Below are positions 1 through 9,124 of a DNA stretch of 64,000 bases, in pieces. The stretch comes from Phalacrocorax aristotelis (taxonomy: Eukaryota; Chordata; Aves; Suliformes; Phalacrocoracidae): positions 186,001 to 250,000 of the forward strand of contig NW_027441280.1 in NCBI RefSeq assembly GCF_949628215.1. Direction: 5' to 3'. A model generated the notes under the pieces. That model had not been told where the DNA came from, did no database searches, and was given only the letters and a program-made list of their open reading frames with translations. The stretch's first letter is position 1. Each line of letters begins with the position of its first letter. The translations under genes were made by a program, and so were the position numbers.

Positions 1-115
1 CCTCCTTTTCGGCGGGCAGGTGTTGAGCTGTTTCTGGGAAAGCAGGGCTCTGTCATGTGTAACGGTTAGTTAGGAAGAGAAATGCCGTAGCCCCCAAGGA
101 CTCCCCCTTCTTCCC
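1..115 (-). mobile_element. LTR-A remnant (truncated avian ERV LTR), minus strand
   Basis: This is the upstream part of the bird LTR that is full length at 5978-6543. It stops after the pyrimidine run ending CTTCTTCCC, just before the place where the LTR TATA region should lie, and is joined there to unrelated sequence starting ACAGTTGGAACC. The R/U5 half lies to the left of the window. Confidence 0.8.
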
Positions 116-227
116 ACAGTTGGAACCCGCAGTTCGGTACGGGCGTGTAGTGCACGAGCGAGCTAGGCTACGTGCCTAGGAAGCCTCATCTCGTAAGAGC
201 TGTAAGACACCCCCGTGTTCTCTTCAG

Positions 228-337
228 GTGGAGGTCGGCCTAGAGTCTGGAGCTGCAGAAGAGGCAGGGAGGAGAGGAGGGGAAAGAAGCATGTGAACGG
301 CTAAATTGTGCCAGCAGCGCTGAGAGCGAGAGTCGCG
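228..337 (+). other. Reiterated 110-nt exon-like segment, unit U1
   Basis: A pyrimidine-rich acceptor ending TTCTCTTCAG precedes it, and the near-consensus donor GCG|GTGAGTCC follows it. The same segment with the same splice signals recurs in every unit (3289, 8382, 35005, 40147, 43213, 46280, 49340, 52403, 55475). All three forward frames contain a stop; the longest ends in ...GGERSM then TGA. If used, it is a non-coding or terminal exon. Expression is not shown by the sequence. Confidence 0.5.
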
Positions 338-673
338 GTGAGTCCTGGGCCACTGGGGCCCCGTTGCCTCTCTTGTACGTCCTGGGCCCTCCCTGTCTCT
401 CCCCCGGCCCCCTCTCTTTCCTTACCTGCTGCAAAATTATTTTTTTTTTGCGCCCCCCCCGCACCTTCTTTCTCCGTCTCGCTCTGAGTGGCTCCCTGCC
501 TCCCTGTCTTTTCAGTCCTCCCTCTCTCTGTCCTGTAGCCTGTGGCTACTTGTTCTTTCTCCGCCTCTCTCTGCCTGGCTCTGGCTCCGTTTTTATTTTT
601 TTACTCCTCCTGCTCTGTCCTGTAGCCTGTCGGTATTTTTGTCTTTCTCTGGCTCTCTCGGTCTGACTCCCTG

Positions 674-1201
674 TGTTACCGAAAAACGCGGTAAAATCGG
701 AAACAACTCCTCAAGACCAATTTAGTATTAAAGAGCAGGCATTCTTTATTCACGGCGCCGGATGCACGGGGGATCGCTCCTCCTGGCGTGCGTACCTCAC
801 GCACCTTTCCCGTTCAATTTGTAGATCAAAATTTTACGTATTCATACGTATTCATTATTGTCCTGTCTGCTGATCGGTACAAACTTGCTCGTTCCGTATG
901 TAAATCGCTGCGCAGGCTCGGTGGTGGTCCGTGAGTCGGTGGTCGCGATCTCCCCCTGCCAGAATTGCCTTTTACCTTCTTGGCTGTTAATCTTGGCAGT
1001 CTTGGCTAGTTCTCTCAGTCCGCTCCACGAAACCGCGTTTTGTCGTCCTTTTCTGACAGAAGCACGTTGTCTGTTGTTCTGCTGACGTTAACGATCGCCT
1101 AGGGACTAAAATGCAGATCAACAGGTGCGCTGATTCGTACGCTCCATGTTCCCGTAATGGAACACCGTCTCTGGTTGGCTGATTTCATCGCTTTGGTTAC
1201 A
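674..1201 (-). mobile_element. LTR-B solo LTR inserted in the CT minisatellite
   Basis: Read on the minus strand this 528-bp block begins TGTAACC and ends GGTAACA, giving TG...CA termini with near-inverted 7-bp ends. An AATAAA signal lies about 80 bp before its 3' end (minus-strand GTGAATAAAGAATGCC), as expected for R/U5. The plus-strand flanks are CCTG before 674 and CCTG after 1201, a possible 4-bp target-site duplication, though chance is possible in CT-rich flanks. No primer-binding site or internal retroviral genes adjoin it, so it is a solo LTR. It has been copied with the unit; I do not recognise the family. Confidence 0.75.
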
Positions 1202-2730
1202 CCTGTTCCTGTTGTTCAGTTTCTTCTTTTTTGGCTTTGTGTGATTCTCTCTGTGATTCTGTTTTTCTCTGCCTCGCTTTTCCCAGCTCCCCGTCCCTCA
1301 CTTGGAATGCCCGTTGTCCTTCACCAGCTCACTCTCCCTTGGTTGCCATCCCCGTTTCTGAATTCCTCCTGCTTTGCCACGTAGCCCGTGACTTTTTTCT
1401 TAATCTCTCTCTGTCTGCCTCAACGCTCCCCCTGCGCTTTTTCATTCGTCTGCTCTGCTCTGCACCCTGCTACTGTTCTTGCCTTTCTGAGTTCTTCTCT
1501 GTCGAGCTCCCTTTCCCTATTTGTGGATTCCTGTTCTTCCTGCAGCCACCGCTGTTCCCTGTGACCTCCGTCTCTCTCTGTCCAGCTCCCTGTCCCTAGG
1601 TTTTAATCCCTGCCTCTGCCCGCTGTAGCCCGTCTAGGTTTTTCTCTCGGCCTCTCTCTCTGTCCGGCTCCCTCTCTCTGTGTTCTAATTCCACGTTCTC
1701 TGTCACGTAGACCCGTGCTATTTGTTTGTCCTCATCTCTCTCTGTCCAGCTCCTTGCTGCGATGTTTTATTTCTTCCCTCTCTGTCTGTCTTTGTAGCCC
1801 GTTGCCGTTGTTGTTTTTTTTTTTTTTTCCCACTTGTTTCTTCATGTGTCTCTGTCTGCCTCCCAGTGCCTGATCTTTAATTCCTCCTTCCCTGTAGGCC
1901 GCTGTTCCTTTTTTCCATTCTACATTGTGTTCTCTTTGGTCTGCTGTTCTTATTCATCGATTCCCTCCTCGCTGCCCTGTGGCTTGTCCCCATTTATTGT
2001 TGCCTCTCTCTCCCTCTCTCTGGCTTCTTGCCCCTGTTTTTAAAATTCCTCCCTCTCTTCTCTCTTCCCTGTTGGCCGTGTGATCTTCAGCCTTTCTCCA
2101 CCTCTTTCTGCCCAGCTCTCTGCGTCTATTCATTAATTCTTCCCTCTCTGCCCTGTAGCCTGTAGCTTCTGTCCTTTCTCCATCTTGCTGTCTCTGGCTT
2201 CCCCGTGACCCTCTTTTAGAATTGTTTCTCTCTTCTCTCTGTACGCATTGCGATTCCTTTTGCTCTCCATCTCCCTTTGTTTTGGTGTTTTTTTTGTTGT
2301 TTTTCTGGCTCCCTGTCCCTAATTGTTAATTCTCTGCCTTCTCATGCTCTGTACCACGTAGCCCCGTGGTTTGTTTTGTGGTGTTCCCTCCCCGGCCCCT
2401 TCCCTCCGTCGTTGGCCGTCTCGGCTCCCTGTCCCCGTGGCTTCATTCTTCCCTTTCTGCCCTGTTCTTGTCGCTTATCTTGTCTGTCTCCATCTCGCTC
2501 GGTCCAGCTTCCTGCCCCTGTTCTTCTTTCCTCCCTCGCTGTCGTGCTGCCTGCCCCAGGTTCTTTGTGCGTCTCCAGCCTGCTCCTCATCCTTCTTTGT
2601 TGGTCTGTGTCCTGCTCTTCCCCTCTCTCTGCTGCTTTTATCTCCACCTCCGTCAGGCTCCCTGTCCTCCTCTGGCCATCCTGTTCCCTGCCTCGTGCCT
2701 TCTCACTACACGCACACACGCCCCCCCCGC
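1202..2730. repeat. CT-rich degenerate minisatellite (archetype)
   Basis: On the plus strand this consists of imperfect monomers of about 80-110 bp built around blocks such as CTCTCTGTCCAGCTCCCTG, a T/A-rich patch with TTTTAATTCCT, and CCCTGTAGCCCGT. The same monomer family occupies 447-673, left of LTR-B, so LTR-B interrupted a pre-existing array. Strong pyrimidine bias removes stop codons and creates overlapping long open frames in several phases that are not credible proteins. The polypurine/polypyrimidine asymmetry could favour triplex or R-loop structures (inference). Confidence 0.85.
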
Positions 2731-2879
2731 CCCCGTCCAGCCGGATGCTGCTCTTCTCTCCTCCTACTGTCCTGTGCCCTGCTCCTCACCTTTGGTGGCC
2801 TCCCCCTCTGCCCAGCAGCCCGTCGCTCCAGGAGCCAGGCGACGGACGGTCCGTTCCCTGCCAAACCGGGACAAGCGCG

Positions 2880-3176
2880 TGCCGTGGCTTAGCCTCAGCT
2901 GGCAACTCTGCACCAGGGAGCTGCTTGCTCGCTCCACCCTCAGTGGGCTGGGGGAGAGAGCTGGAAGGGTAAAAGTGAGAAAAATCATGGGTTGAGATCA
3001 AGACGGTTTAATAGGTAAAGCAAAAGCTGTGCGTGGAAGCAAAGCAAGGAATTAATTCGCTCCTCCTTTTCGGCGGGCAGGTGTTGAGCTGTTTCTGGGA
3101 AAGCAGGGCTCTGTCATGTGTAACGGTTAGTTAGGAAGAGAAATGCCGTAGCCCCCAAGGACTCCCCCTTCTTCCC
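2880..3176 (-). mobile_element. LTR-A, truncated copy spanning the U1/U2 boundary
   Basis: On the minus strand the R/U5 part is intact and ends ...AAGCCACGGCA (plus TGCCGTGGCTT). It includes the LTR poly(A)-type ATTAAA (plus TTTAAT near 3008) and the stretch containing TAACGGTTAG. It is truncated at CTTCTTCCC|ACAG like every ordinary unit. I recognise this as a widespread avian ERV LTR from general knowledge of bird genomes; the exact family name was not assigned. Confidence 0.8.
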
Positions 3177-3288
3177 ACAGTTGGAACCCGCAGTTCGGTA
3201 CGGGCGTGTAGTGCACGAGCGAGCTAGGCTACGTGCCTAGGAAGCCTCATCTCGTAAGAGCTGTAAGACACCCCCGTGTTCTCTTCAG

Positions 3289-3398
3289 GTGGAGGTCGGC
3301 CTAGAGTCTGGAGCTGCAGAAGAGGCAGGGAGGAGAGGAGGGGAAAGAAGCATGTGAACGGCTAAATTGTGCCAGCAGCGCTGAGAGCGAGAGTCGCG
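3289..3398 (+). other. Reiterated 110-nt exon-like segment, unit U2
   Basis: Acceptor CTCTTCAG and donor GCG|GTGAGTCC are both intact, and the sequence is essentially identical to 228-337. Confidence 0.5.
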
Positions 3399-3738
3399 GT
3401 GAGTCCTGGGCCAGTGGGGCCCCGTTGCCTCTCTTGTACGTCCTGGGCCCTCCCTGTCTCTCCCCCGGCCCCCTCTCTTTCCTTACCTGCTGCAAAAATT
3501 TTTTTTTTTCTTTTGGGCCCCCCCCGCACCTTCTTTCTCCATCTCGCTCTGAGTGGCTCCCTGCCTCCCCGTCTTTTCAGTCCTCCCTCTCTCTGTCCTG
3601 TAGCCTGTGGCTACTTGTTCTTTCTCCGCCTCTCTCTGCCTGGCTCTGGCTCCGTTTTTATTTTTTTACTCCTCCTGCTCTGTCCTGTAGCCTGTCGGTA
3701 TTTTTGTCTTTCTCTGGCTCTCTCGGTCTGACTCCCTG

Positions 3739-4266
3739 TGTTACCGAAAAACGCGGTAAAATCGGAAACAACTCCTCAAGACCAATTTAGTATTAAAGAG
3801 CAGGCATTCTTTATTCACGGCGCCGGATGCACGGGGGATCGCTCCTCCTGGCGTGCGTACCTCACGCACCTTTCCCGTTCAATTTGTAGATCAAAATTTT
3901 ACGTATTCATACGTATTCATTATTGTCCTGTCTGCTGATCGGTACAAACTTGCTCGTTCCGTATGTAAATCGCTGCGCAGGCTCGGTGGTGGTCCGTGAG
4001 TCGGTGGTCGCGATCTCCCCCTGCCAGAATTGCCTTTTACCTTCTTGGCTGTTAATCTTGGCAGTCTTGGCTAGTTTTCTCAGTCCGCTCCACGAAACCG
4101 CGTTTTGTCGTCCTTTTCTGACAGAAGCACGTTGTCTGTTGTTCTGCTGACGTTAACGATCGCCTAGGGACTAAAATGCAGATCGACAGGTGCGCTGATT
4201 CGTACGCTCCATGTTCCCGTAATGGAACACCGTCTCTGGTTGGCTGATTTCATCGCTTTGGTTACA
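3739..4266 (-). mobile_element. LTR-B copy, unit U2
   Basis: This is a 528-bp copy with the same TG...CA ends and the same CCTG flanks as in U1. It differs by only a few substitutions, so it was amplified with the unit and did not insert independently. Confidence 0.75.
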
Positions 4267-5977
4267 CCTGTTCCTGTTGTTCAGTTTCTTCTTTTTTGGC
4301 TTTGTGTGATTCTCTCTGTGATTCTGTTTTTCTCTGCCTCGCTTTTCCCAGCTCCCCGTCCCTCACTTGGAATGCCCGTTGTCCTTCACCAGCTCACTCT
4401 CCCTTGGTTGCCATCCCCGTTTCTGAATTCCTCCTGCTTTGCCACGTAGCCCGTGGCTTTTTTCTTAATCTCTCTGTCTGCCTCAACGCTCCCGCCGCGC
4501 TTTTTAATTCGTCTGCTCTGTACCCTGCTACTGTTCTTGCCTTTCTGAGTTCTTCTCTGTCCAGCTCCCTTTCCCTGTTCATGAATTCCTGTTCTTCCTG
4601 CACCCGCCGCTGTTCCCTGTGACCTCCGTCTCTCTCTGTCCAGCTCCCTGTCCCTAGGTTTTAATTCCTGCCTCTGCCCGCTGTAGCCCGTCTAGATTTT
4701 TCTCTCGGCCTCTCTCTCTGTCCGGCTCCCTCTCTCTGTGTTCTAATTCCACGTTCTCTGTCACGTAGACCCGTGCTATTTGTTTGTCCTCATCTCTCTC
4801 TGTCCAGCTCCTTGCTGCTATGTTTTCTTTCTTCCCTCTCTCTCTGTCTTTGTAGCCCATTGCTGTTGTTGTGTTTTTGGTTTTGTTTTTTTTTTTCCCA
4901 CTTGTTTCTTCGTTTGTCTCTGTCTGCCTCCCAGTGCCTGATCTTTAATTCCTCCTTCCCTGTTGGGCCGCTGTTCCTTTTTTCCATTCTACGTTGTGTT
5001 CTCTTTGGTCTCCTGTTCTTATTCATCGGTTCCCTCCTCGCCGCCCTGTGGCTTGTCCCCATTTTAGTGTTGCCTCTCTCTCCCTCTCTCTGGCTTCTTG
5101 CCCCTGTTTTTAAAATTCCTCCCTCTCTTCTCTCTTCCCTGTTGGCCGTGTGATCGTCAGCCTTTCTCCACCTCTTTCTGCCCAGCTCTCTGTGTCTATC
5201 CATTAATTCTTCCCTCTCTGCCCTGTAGCCTGTAGCTTTTGTCCTTTCTCCATCTTGCTGTCTCTGGCTTCCCCGTGACCCTCTTTTAGAATTGTTTCTC
5301 TCTTCTTTCTGTACGCATTGCGATTCCTTTTGCTCCCCATCTCCCTTTGTTTTGGGTGTTGTTTTGTTGTTGTTTTTCTGGCTCCCTGTCCCTAATTGTT
5401 AATTCTCTGCCTTCTCGTGCTCTGTACCACGTAGCCCCGTGGTTTGTTTTGTGGTGTTCCCTCCCCGGCCCCTTCCCTCCGTCGTTGGCTGTCTCGGCTC
5501 CCTGTCCCCGTGGCTTCATTCTTCCCTTTCTGCCCTGTTCTTGTCGCTTATCTTGTCTTTCTCCATCGCGCTCGGTCCAGCTTCCTGCCCCTATTCTTCT
5601 TTCCTCCCTCGCTGTCGTGCTGCCTGCCCCAGGTTCTTTGTGCGTCTCCAGCCTGCTCCTCTTCCTTCTTTGTTGGTCTGTGTCTTGCTCTTCCCTCTTT
5701 CTGCTGCCTCTCTTCCCCTCTCTCTGCTGCTTTTATCTCCACCTCTGTCAGGCTCCCTGTCCTTCTCTGGCCGTCCTGTTCCCTGCCTCGTGCCTTCTCA
5801 CTACACGCACACACGTCCCCCCCGCCCGTCCAGCCGGATGCCGCTCTTCTCTTCTCTCTTCCTACTGTCCCGTGCCCTGCTCCTCACCTTTGGTGGCCTC
5901 CCCCTCTGCCCAGCAGCCCGTCGCCCCAGGAGCCAGGCGACGGACGGTCCGTTCCCTGCCAAACCGGGACAAGCGCG

Positions 5978-6543
5978 TGCCGTGGCTTAGCCCCAGCTGG
6001 CTATTCTGCACCAGGGAGCTGCTTGCTCGCTCCACCCTCAGTGGGCTTGGGGAGAGAGCTGGAAGGGTAAGAGTGAGAAAAATCATGGGTTGAGATCAAG
6101 GCTGTTTAATAGGTAAAGCAAAAGCTGTGCGTGGAAGCAAAGCAAGGAATTAATTCACTCCTCCTTTTCGGCGGGCAGGTGTTGAGCCACCTCTGGGAAA
6201 GCAGGGCTCTGTCATGTGTAACGGTTACTTAGGAAGAGAAATGCCGTAGCCCCCAAGGACTCCCCCTTCTTCCCCCAGCTGCGTGTGCTGAGCGTGATGT
6301 CAAATGGTATGGAATATCCCTTTGGTCAGTTAGCTGGGAAAGCTTTCCCAGCTGTGTCCTCTCCCAGCCTACTTGCTGGTGGGGCACTGAGAGAACCAGA
6401 AGAGGCCCTGACTGTGGAAGCAGTGCTCAGCAAGAACCAAAACATCTCTACATTATTAACGGTGTTTTGAGCATAAATCCAAAACGTATCCCTTCCTAGC
6501 TACTGTGGAGAAAATGAGCACTATCGCAGCCAACACCAGCTCC
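5978..6543 (-). mobile_element. LTR-A, full-length avian ERV LTR
   Basis: On the minus strand it runs from the CCAAAACC-like start region (plus CAGCCAACACCAGC at its right end) to ...AAGCCACGGCA. Diagnostic plus-strand stretches include GGTATGGAATATCCCTTTGG, GCAGTGCTCAGCAA, AAATCCAAAACGTA, TTTAATAGGTAAAGCAAAAG and GTAACGGTTACTTAGGAAG. These match my memory of an LTR found throughout birds. The TATA region looks degraded: plus CAGCTGCGTGTGCTGAGC stands where I would expect a TATA-containing version. No internal proviral sequence adjoins it, so it is a solo LTR. Target-site duplication is not evident. Confidence 0.8.
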
Positions 6544-6559
6544 GTGCGGCTGCGGCAAC

Positions 6560-7537
6560 GGCGGCCGAGGTGGCCTTGGGGCAGGGGGAGCGTTGGGGAC
6601 CCTGACCCACGAATGGCTCCTGGGACTTGTTACGTGCGCGCCTGCACAAACACCTGCCCTCTCCTTTGCCCTCAGGGCTGCGTTTGCGCTGCCTTTGCGT
6701 GGGGCAAGGGGCTGTGATGGAGCCCAGGGGAGGAGGTGGTGCACTGGGGGTGAGGGGAGGGGGCCCCCCGTTGCTGCTGCGCCTCAGCTGATGGCGGGGT
6801 CTGGATGGAGGAGCCCCAGGTGCGGGCGGTGGGGCTGATGGTGCCGGCTCCTCCCTGGAAAAGGGGTGGTGCCCGGCTCTGGGGGGCCAGTGTGAGCCGA
6901 GGGCGGAGCGGAGCGGAGCTGTGGCCGAGTGTCAGTGGGCTGCGACTGTAGCGAGGGAGGAGGTGAGCGGGGGCTGGGTGGTGGAGCGCTGCGTCCCGGG
7001 TCAAGCCCCGAGGAGGGCTGCGGCGGGGCAGCGCTGGGTCGGAGCGGGCGGTGGGGAGAGCGAGGCTGTGCTGAGGGCTCGGTGGGGCTTCCGGGTGCAT
7101 CGGCGGCCGGGACGGTGGCCCGCAGGGTCCGAGAGCGGGGAGGGCGGGCTGGCGGCGTGCCGGGAGCTGTGGTGGTGCGCCTGGAGGCTGGCCGTGCGGC
7201 CGTGTTGTGCCGCAGAGCGTGCTGGGAGGTGTAGTCCTTGCGGCGCGCGGCTGCCGGGCGGCCGTGTTGTGTCGCAGAGCATGCCGGGAGGTGTAGTCCT
7301 TGCGGCGCGCGGCTGCCGGGCAGCAGTGTTGTGGCGCAGAGCATGCCGGGAGGTGTAGTCCTGGCGCAGTGGCTGCCGGCCCTGTCACGTGGTTCGCCGG
7401 GGCGTGGCGGGAGGCGCGGTCTTCCGGCGCTCGGGTGCCGGGCGGCCGTGCCGCGTACGGTAGGCGCGGTGTATTTTTGGGGTTGGATTCATGTTGATTT
7501 CTGGGGGCTTGCAGGTGCGGCCGCTCCCCGAGAAGCG
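6560..7537 (+). promoter_or_regulatory. CpG-island promoter of the H1 cassette, with first-exon donor
   Basis: This is very GC- and CpG-rich DNA with no TATA box. It contains three SBS motifs (7215-7361), an E-box in GTCACGTGG near 7385, an ETS-like CTTCCGG near 7422, and GC-rich blocks. A good splice donor, AAGCG|GTGAGTT, follows at 7538, and another (GAG|GTGAGC) lies near 6962. Plus-strand orientation is inferred from the donors and from the downstream acceptors at 7603 and 7932. The cassette is conserved at 38330-39298. Confidence 0.6.
7215..7361 (-). promoter_or_regulatory. Triple SBS (ZNF143/THAP11-type) motif array
   Basis: Three near-identical 60-bp tandem monomers end at about 7236, 7300 and 7361. 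Each carries GCATGCCGGGAGGTGTAGTC or a close variant (the first has GCGTGCTGGGAGGTGTAGTC). The reverse complement GACTACACCTCCCGGCATGC matches the known vertebrate promoter element ACTACAATTCCCAGCATGC closely. The family is known to mark CpG-island promoters and to recruit ZNF143/THAP11. Factor use here is inferred. Confidence 0.65.
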
Positions 7538-7602
7538 GTGAGTTCCCCGGGAGCTGACAGAAGGGAAGAGGGAAAGGAGGAGGACCTTTTCCCCCTGCCC
7601 AG

Positions 7603-7720
7603 GGCGCAGATGATGGCCGCCTCCCCGGCTCGCCGGAGCTCCCGCTCAGCCTCCCGCTCAGCCTCCCCTTGCCCCCCCCTTGCCCCGTGCGCCTGCCCCC
7701 AGCCCCGGCACCTCCCCTGA
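7603..7720 (+). other. Candidate exon after CCCCCTGCCCAG acceptor
   Basis: A pyrimidine-rich acceptor, TTTTCCCCCTGCCCAG, precedes GGCGCAGATGATGGCC. The ATG reads MMAASPARRSS... and runs 36 codons to a stop at 7720. The spacing from the 7537 donor is only 65 bp, short for a vertebrate intron, so it may be joined to another upstream donor or simply be unspliced leader. Related copies lie at 39366 and 34838 and differ in reading length, which argues against a conserved protein. Confidence 0.3.
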
Positions 7721-7931
7721 AGCGTGCTGCGTAGCCCTTGGCCGCCCCCAGGCCCTGTCGTGAAGGCAGCGAGCCGGCCCTCAAGCGCACTGGATTCCCC
7801 CTCGGCGCAGGGGCCCGTAGCAGTAGCGCGGGGAAGGGGCGCTGTGTCCAGAAGCCCCTGCGCAAGGAGGGGCTTTGGTCAGGGTCGATCGACAGTAATG
7901 ACGGTCGCTGTTTCTTCTTTCCCTCTCCCAG

Positions 7932-8123
7932 AGACCGTGCTGAGGACGTGGTTGTCTGTCCTTCCCCCGGGGACGCCGTCGACTGCGGCCGTCTCAGGCT
8001 TGCGTGGCTTCTCTCTGCCCGGCTTTGCCATCCTCGCGGCGCCGGGGCGAAAAGGGACACACAGAGCCCTTCCCGGCTGTGGACAGGAGCTGCCTCGGCT
8101 GAAGCTGGAGACGCCAACGAAAG
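7932..8123 (+). other. Candidate 192-nt exon
   Basis: It is bounded by acceptor TTTCCCTCTCCCAG and donor AAAG|GTAAAGC. Two forward frames are open across its 64 codons (one begins ETVLRTWLSV, the other DRAEDVVVCP) and one has an immediate stop. It matches no family I know. The copy at 39691-39882 is the same length and almost identical. Only its first about 30 nt recur at the start of module B (8892). Confidence 0.45.
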
Positions 8124-8177
8124 GTAAAGCAGAAGAAACTGAAGGCGCTCTGGCTGCCAGCTGCCTTCCTGCTGCAG

Positions 8178-8201
8178 GCAAGAGAGAGCCTGTCCCTGCA
8201 G
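8178..8201 (+). other. Possible 24-nt microexon
   Basis: It lies between acceptor TGCCTTCCTGCTGCAG and donor CTGCAG|GTGAGG. It is conserved exactly at 39937-39960. The gap from the 8123 donor is about 54 bp, so it more likely joins a distant exon or extends the preceding one. Confidence 0.25.
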
Positions 8202-8381
8202 GTGAGGGAGGAAGGATCCCCCTTCATAGTCCGCAGCGGGCCAGGCCACCAACGTGCACCGCAGGGTCCGTACGCGTAACCCGGATTTGGGTACGGGCGT
8301 GTAGTGCACGAGCGAGCTAGGCTACGTGCCGAGGAAGCCTCATCTCGTAAGAGCGGTAAGACACCCACGTATCCTCTTTAG

Positions 8382-8491
8382 GTGGAGGTCGGCCTAGAGT
8401 CTGGAGCTGCAGAAGAGGCAGGGAGGAGAGGAGGGGAAAGAAGCATGTGAACGGCTAAATTGTGCCAGCAGCGCTGAGAGCGAGAGTCGCG
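8382..8491 (+). other. Reiterated 110-nt exon-like segment, hybrid H1
   Basis: The acceptor is slightly altered (ATCCTCTTTAG instead of GTTCTCTTCAG); the donor GCG|GTGAGTCC is unchanged. It is the last copy before module B in this array. Confidence 0.45.
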
Positions 8492-9015
8492 GTGAGTCCT
8501 GGGCCACTGGGGCCCCGTTGCCTCTCTTGTGCGTCCTGGGCCCTCCCTGTCTCTCCCCCGGCCCCGTCTCTTTCCTTACCTGCTGCAAAATTTTTTTTTG
8601 TTTGTTTTTTTTTTTTTTTTTTTTTTTGCACCCCCCCGCACCTTCTTTCTCCATCTCGCTCTGAGTGGCTCCCTGCCTCCCTGTCTTTTCAGTCCTCCCT
8701 CTCTCTGTCCTGTAGCCTGTGGCTACTTTTCTCTGCCTCTCTCTGCCTGCACTGGATTCCCTCTCGGCGCAGGGGCCCGTAGCAGTAGCGCGGGGAAGGA
8801 GCGGTGTGTCCAGAAGCCCCTGTGGAAGGAGGCTTTGGTCAGGGTTGATCTGCGGTAATAACGGTTGCTGTTTCCTCTTTCCCTCTCCCAGAGGCTGTGC
8901 TCAGGATGGGGTTGTCTGTCCTTCCTGTTCGTCTCTTCCTCTCTCTATTCCTTTGCGCTGGTCCCTCTCCCTATTGTTTATTGTTTTGCTTCTCTGAACC
9001 TTTTTTTATTCCCAG

Positions 9016-9124
9016 CGTTTTCCCGTGACAGGAGCAGCAAAGAAGGGAGCGGAGCATCGGGGTATCCATGGAGAGAGCATTGGGCGTTCTCCTGTCTTTG
9101 TGGGGCTGACCCTGAGGAAGTGTG
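9016..9124 (+). other. Candidate exon B-1
   Basis: Acceptor TTTTTTTATTCCCAG and donor GTGTG|GTACGTGG give 109 nt. Two frames stay open when joined to the next exon. In the B2 copy (56094-56202) the donor dinucleotide is GC rather than GT. Confidence 0.5.

Larger units (their letters stand above)
1..3061. repeat. 3.06-kb tandem repeat unit U1 (archetype)
   Basis: I set the unit start at the string CCTCCTTTTCGGCGGGCAGG, which recurs at 3062, 6160, 37900, 42986, 46053, 49113, 52176 and 55248. In order the unit contains the U3-side remnant of LTR-A (1-115), a junction, a 110-nt exon-like block (228-337), a T-run near 440, a CT-rich minisatellite (about 447-673 and 1202-2730) split by LTR-B (674-1201), about 150 bp of non-repetitive sequence, and the R/U5 side of the next LTR-A (from 2880). 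Units differ by a few percent and by homopolymer lengths. The identity of the layout is seen directly; that the unit has no protein product is inferred from its simple-sequence composition. Confidence 0.93.
3062..6159. repeat. Tandem unit U2 (type II variant, 3,098 bp)
   Basis: It has the same order of parts as U1, but forms a distinguishable subtype. It has GTGTTTTTGGTTTTG before the CCCACTTG block (about 4870), TTGCTGCTATG instead of TTGCTGCGATG, an extra CTTTCTGCTGCCTCTCTTCC block near 5698, and TTGCTCCCCATC near 5330. The only other type II unit is U4 (34929-37899). Both type II units lie immediately upstream of a promoter-bearing hybrid. Confidence 0.9.
6160..8749. repeat. Hybrid unit H1 with 2-kb promoter cassette
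   Basis: It follows the ordinary unit to about 6277. It then holds the rest of LTR-A and a CpG-island cassette before rejoining the ordinary unit at GTACGGGCGTGTAG (about 8291). After the 110-nt exon-like segment and a long T-run (near 8590-8627) it stops inside the CT minisatellite at CTCTCTGCCTG (8749), so it lacks LTR-B and most of the CT array. It then joins module B. Its closest relative is 37900-40070. Confidence 0.9.

Noticed and set aside
240-464. 74-codon minus-strand frame repeated in units
   Set aside because: Start and length shift with T-run length among units. It lies antisense to the exon-like segment, and its Arg/Gly/Ser-rich composition follows the base composition.
2277-2995. 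Long plus-strand frames of about 170-250 codons, conserved in every unit
   Set aside because: Several overlapping phases are open at once. The sequence is a CT-rich repeat poor in stop codons, and products are low-complexity S/L/P/C-rich. This is a composition artefact.
6672-8309. 545-codon minus-strand frame across the promoter cassette
   Set aside because: GC-rich CpG-island sequence with open frames in most phases. The second cassette breaks it into different lengths (39418-40074 and 38263-39054).
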